Source of the DNA: Gammaproteobacteria bacterium
Lineage (GTDB): Bacteria > Pseudomonadota > Gammaproteobacteria > Pseudomonadales > Oleiphilaceae
Length of the DNA stretch: 8,336 nucleotides
Reading direction: 5' to 3'
NCBI GenBank assembly: GCA_029268325.1
Contig: JAJUGC010000079.1
Location: 1 to 8,336 of the forward strand
In this document: positions 7,177 to 8,336 of the stretch, in pieces
How the letters are laid out: each line of letters starts with the position of its first letter
How positions within the stretch are numbered: the first letter of the stretch is position 1
Notes under the pieces: generated by a model
Database searches by the model: none
What the model saw: the letters and a program-made list of their open reading frames with translations, nothing else
What the model was told of the DNA's origin: nothing
Program-made: the position numbers and the translations under genes

Positions 7177-7293
7177 TCAGGCCCTATCCACACCCTGAAT
7201 CACATCATGTGCCTGATAGCCATCTACCTGATGGGGAGAATCCGGGTCACCAACGATCAGCCGGGGTAGCGCCGTAATAGACATGGCGGGCAT
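7177..7293 (-). CDS. Possible 38-residue small ORF or gene remnant upstream of motA
   Basis: The frame begins MPAMSITALPRLIVGDPD and ends QGVDRA before TGA, 84 nt ahead of motA on the same strand. A second in-frame ATG lies at 7284. An AAGG lies about 15 nt before the first ATG, too far for a good ribosome site. I do not recognise the sequence; it has no membrane segment and no cysteine. It may be a chance frame, a leader peptide, or the tail of a decayed gene. Confidence 0.15.
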   Translation of the reverse strand: MPAMSITALPRLIVGDPDSPHQVDGYQAHDVIQGVDRA

Positions 7294-7399
7294 GGAACGA
7301 TACGAAATACCTTGGCGCGCCCGACCGGCAGCCCTCCGATATCCGCGTCTGCGCAAGCAATGCTATCAGTTAAGTCGATTCTGACCGATTTCTCAATCT

Positions 7400-7486
7400 C
7401 TACGGAACAGATTCTCCTGCTTTTCTCAGGCGCTCGACCAAGCCCTCTGGAATCCCCGGCGCCGTCTGGCCGCTTGTCACCGGCAT
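7400..7486 (-). CDS. Possible 28-residue small ORF or truncated gene start
   Basis: The frame reads MPVTSGQTAPGIPEGLVERL and ends RKAGESVP before TAG. Its first 20 codons mostly end in G or C, like the real genes nearby, and the GLVERLRKAG part would form an amphipathic helix. Translation stops abruptly, and no frame continues it cleanly. It is antisense to the leader and promoter of the rhodanese, and its own ribosome site is poor (AAGG 14 nt upstream). It could be the start of a broken gene or chance coding-like sequence. Confidence 0.17.
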   Translation of the reverse strand: MPVTSGQTAPGIPEGLVERLRKAGESVP

Positions 7487-7487
7487 C

Positions 7488-7496
7488 TGGTATGAT
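7488..7496 (+). promoter_or_regulatory. Extended -10 promoter element of the rhodanese gene
   Basis: TGGTATGAT combines the TGn extension with TATGAT. Transcription would begin near 7503, about 27 nt before the ATG at 7530. TTGTCA at 7474-7479 resembles a -35 but is only 11 bp away, too close to be used. The element is identical to the one ahead of orn. Confidence 0.55.
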
Positions 7497-7529
7497 TCGC
7501 CCTTCCCGGATCTGGCAGGAAAATTACCC

Positions 7530-8336
7530 ATGTCATCCCCCGAACTGAACTCTTTACCGTTGATCCTTGAGCCGGCAGAGCTTGAACCTTTGCTGGGCCA
7601 CCCCGATTTGGTCCTGGTCGATCTTTGCCGGCCCGATCAATATATTTCGGCCCATCTGCCAGGTGCCGTCCATGTCTCGCCTGCGGAAACCCAGCGCGGA
7701 GTGCCCCCGGCTCCCGGCCTGCTGCCCTTCCCCGAACGGCTTCAGCAACTCGTGGAACGGCTTGGGCTCAGAAGCGACAGCTGGGTCGTGGTCTATGATG
7801 ACGAAGGCGGTGGCTGGGCCGGTCGCATGCTCTGGCTGCTGGACTCTATCGGCTTTCAACGCTACTCCTACCTCAATGGCGGGCTGATCGCCTGGGCCCA
7901 GGAGGAGCGCCCGCTCACCCAGGAACTCCCCGAGGCGGCCCAAACCAGCCAACCCTTGTTTCAGACAAGCCTGCGCGAAGAGCCCACTGCTACCCTGGAC
8001 TATATCCTGGGGCGCCTGGGTGCGGCAGACCTGGCCATCTGGGATGCCCGCTCGCCAGGTGAATATTTCGGAAGCCAAGTAACTGCACGCCGCGCCGGCC
8101 ATATCCCCGGGGCGGTCAATCTGGAGTGGACCCAAGCCATGGATCCCTCACGGGGCTACCGGCTCAAGTCCGACGACAGATTGCGGACCATGCTCACACA
8201 GCTCGGTATTACACCGGAAAAGGAAGTAATCACCCATTGCCAAACCCACCACCGTTCTGGCCTGACCTACCTCGTTGCCAAGCACCTTGGCTACCCGCGA
8301 GTGAAGGCCTACGCCGGTTCCTGGTCTGAGTGGGGC
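7530..8336 (+). CDS. rhdA: RhdA-type thiosulfate sulfurtransferase (two-domain rhodanese), 3' end missing
   Basis: Rhodaneses move sulfane sulfur from thiosulfate to cyanide or other thiophilic acceptors through a cysteine persulfide. 269 residues are present and no stop is reached. Azotobacter vinelandii RhdA has about 271, so only a few residues are missing. The inactive N-terminal rhodanese domain (about 10-128) shows VLVDLCRPDQYISAHLPGAVHV. The catalytic domain (about 150-269) shows WDARSPGEYF at 171-180, GHIPGAVNLEW at 190-200 and the active loop HCQTHHRSG at 236-244, with Cys237. The CQTHHRS loop is the RhdA signature, unlike CRxGxT of classical thiosulfate sulfurtransferases or CGSGVTA of mercaptopyruvate enzymes. 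The start has AGGA 9 nt upstream. In related genomes psd usually follows; it is not in the window. Confidence 0.93.
   Translation, partial: MSSPELNSLPLILEPAELEPLLGHPDLVLVDLCRPDQYISAHLPGAVHVSPAETQRGVPPAPGLLPFPERLQQLVERLGLRSDSWVVVYDDEGGGWAGRMLWLLDSIGFQRYSYLNGGLIAWAQEERPLTQELPEAAQTSQPLFQTSLREEPTATLDYILGRLGAADLAIWDARSPGEYFGSQVTARRAGHIPGAVNLEWTQAMDPSRGYRLKSDDRLRTMLTQLGITPEKEVITHCQTHHRSGLTYLVAKHLGYPRVKAYAGSWSEWG

Larger units (their letters stand above)
7093..7529. other. 437-bp spacer between motA and the rhodanese, no confident gene
   Basis: This spacer separates the divergent motA and rhodanese genes and must contain their start regions. It holds the rhodanese -10 element near its right end and an 11-bp dyad CACATCATGTG at 7201-7211. 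Three minus-strand stretches in different frames look mildly protein-like: 7400-7486, a frame without a start codon from about 7520 to 7260, and 7177-7293. No full gene, tRNA, terminator or recognisable RNA was found. The length is large for a region where other genes overlap or nearly touch, so decay of a former gene is possible but unproven. Confidence 0.6.

Noticed and set aside
7184..7192. DnaA-box-like CTATCCACA
   Set aside because: It is a single site with one mismatch to TTATCCACA; there is no cluster, no AT-rich region and no replication gene nearby, so it is not an origin.
6064..7269. 401-codon plus-strand frame across motA and the start of motB
   Set aside because: It is antisense to two clear stator genes, is rich in His, Gln and Gly as expected of a reverse-complement frame, and has no domain.
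7093..7330. Search for a sigma-28 or sigma-54 promoter ahead of motA
   Set aside because: No TAAA/GCCGATAA pair or GG/GC -24/-12 pair with acceptable spacing was found by eye, so no promoter is annotated.
7312..7548. 78-codon plus-strand frame starting at TTG in the motA-rhodanese spacer
   Set aside because: It overlaps the rhodanese start and its promoter, has a Ser/Pro-rich product of low-complexity character, and has no ribosome site.

Overview
This window is conserved chromosomal core of a motile gammaproteobacterium of the Pseudomonadales/Oceanospirillales type. It is GC-rich, and its gene order is the one I recall from Pseudomonas: (amiB) - tsaE - nnr | queG - orn | rsgA - motB - motA | rhodanese. 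The species cannot be named from the sequence alone. There are no RNA genes, mobile elements, CRISPR arrays or phage genes, and base and codon use look uniform across the genes.

Layout. Positions 1-2098 hold a minus-strand, tightly packed nnr-tsaE-amiB block. It covers NAD(P)H-hydrate repair, the t6A-tRNA ATPase, and the first 19 codons of what is probably the cell-wall amidase gene. A roughly 276-bp divergent spacer (2099-2374) with several short repeats separates it from queG (plus), the last enzyme of queuosine synthesis. queG converges on orn (minus, oligoribonuclease), and their stop codons overlap. orn diverges from rsgA (plus, ribosome-assembly GTPase). rsgA converges on the flagellar stator operon motA-motB (minus). 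A 437-bp spacer (7093-7529) follows, and then a RhdA-type two-domain rhodanese (plus) that runs off the right edge only a few residues before its expected end.

Themes. Four of the genes act on RNA or the ribosome: tsaE and queG modify tRNA anticodon loops, orn clears nanoRNAs and pGpG, and rsgA matures the 30S subunit. The stator pair makes the proton-driven flagellar torque unit. nnr repairs hydrated NAD(P)H. These are mostly housekeeping genes that share a neighbourhood rather than a single pathway.

Novelty. I found no convincing undescribed system. The stretches not explained by known genes are the motA-rhodanese spacer, which holds short minus-strand reading frames that could be tiny genes or gene remnants, and the nnr-queG spacer, which holds a 12-bp tandem repeat and other short repeats. 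An identical extended -10 element (TGGTATGAT) lies ahead of both orn and the rhodanese.
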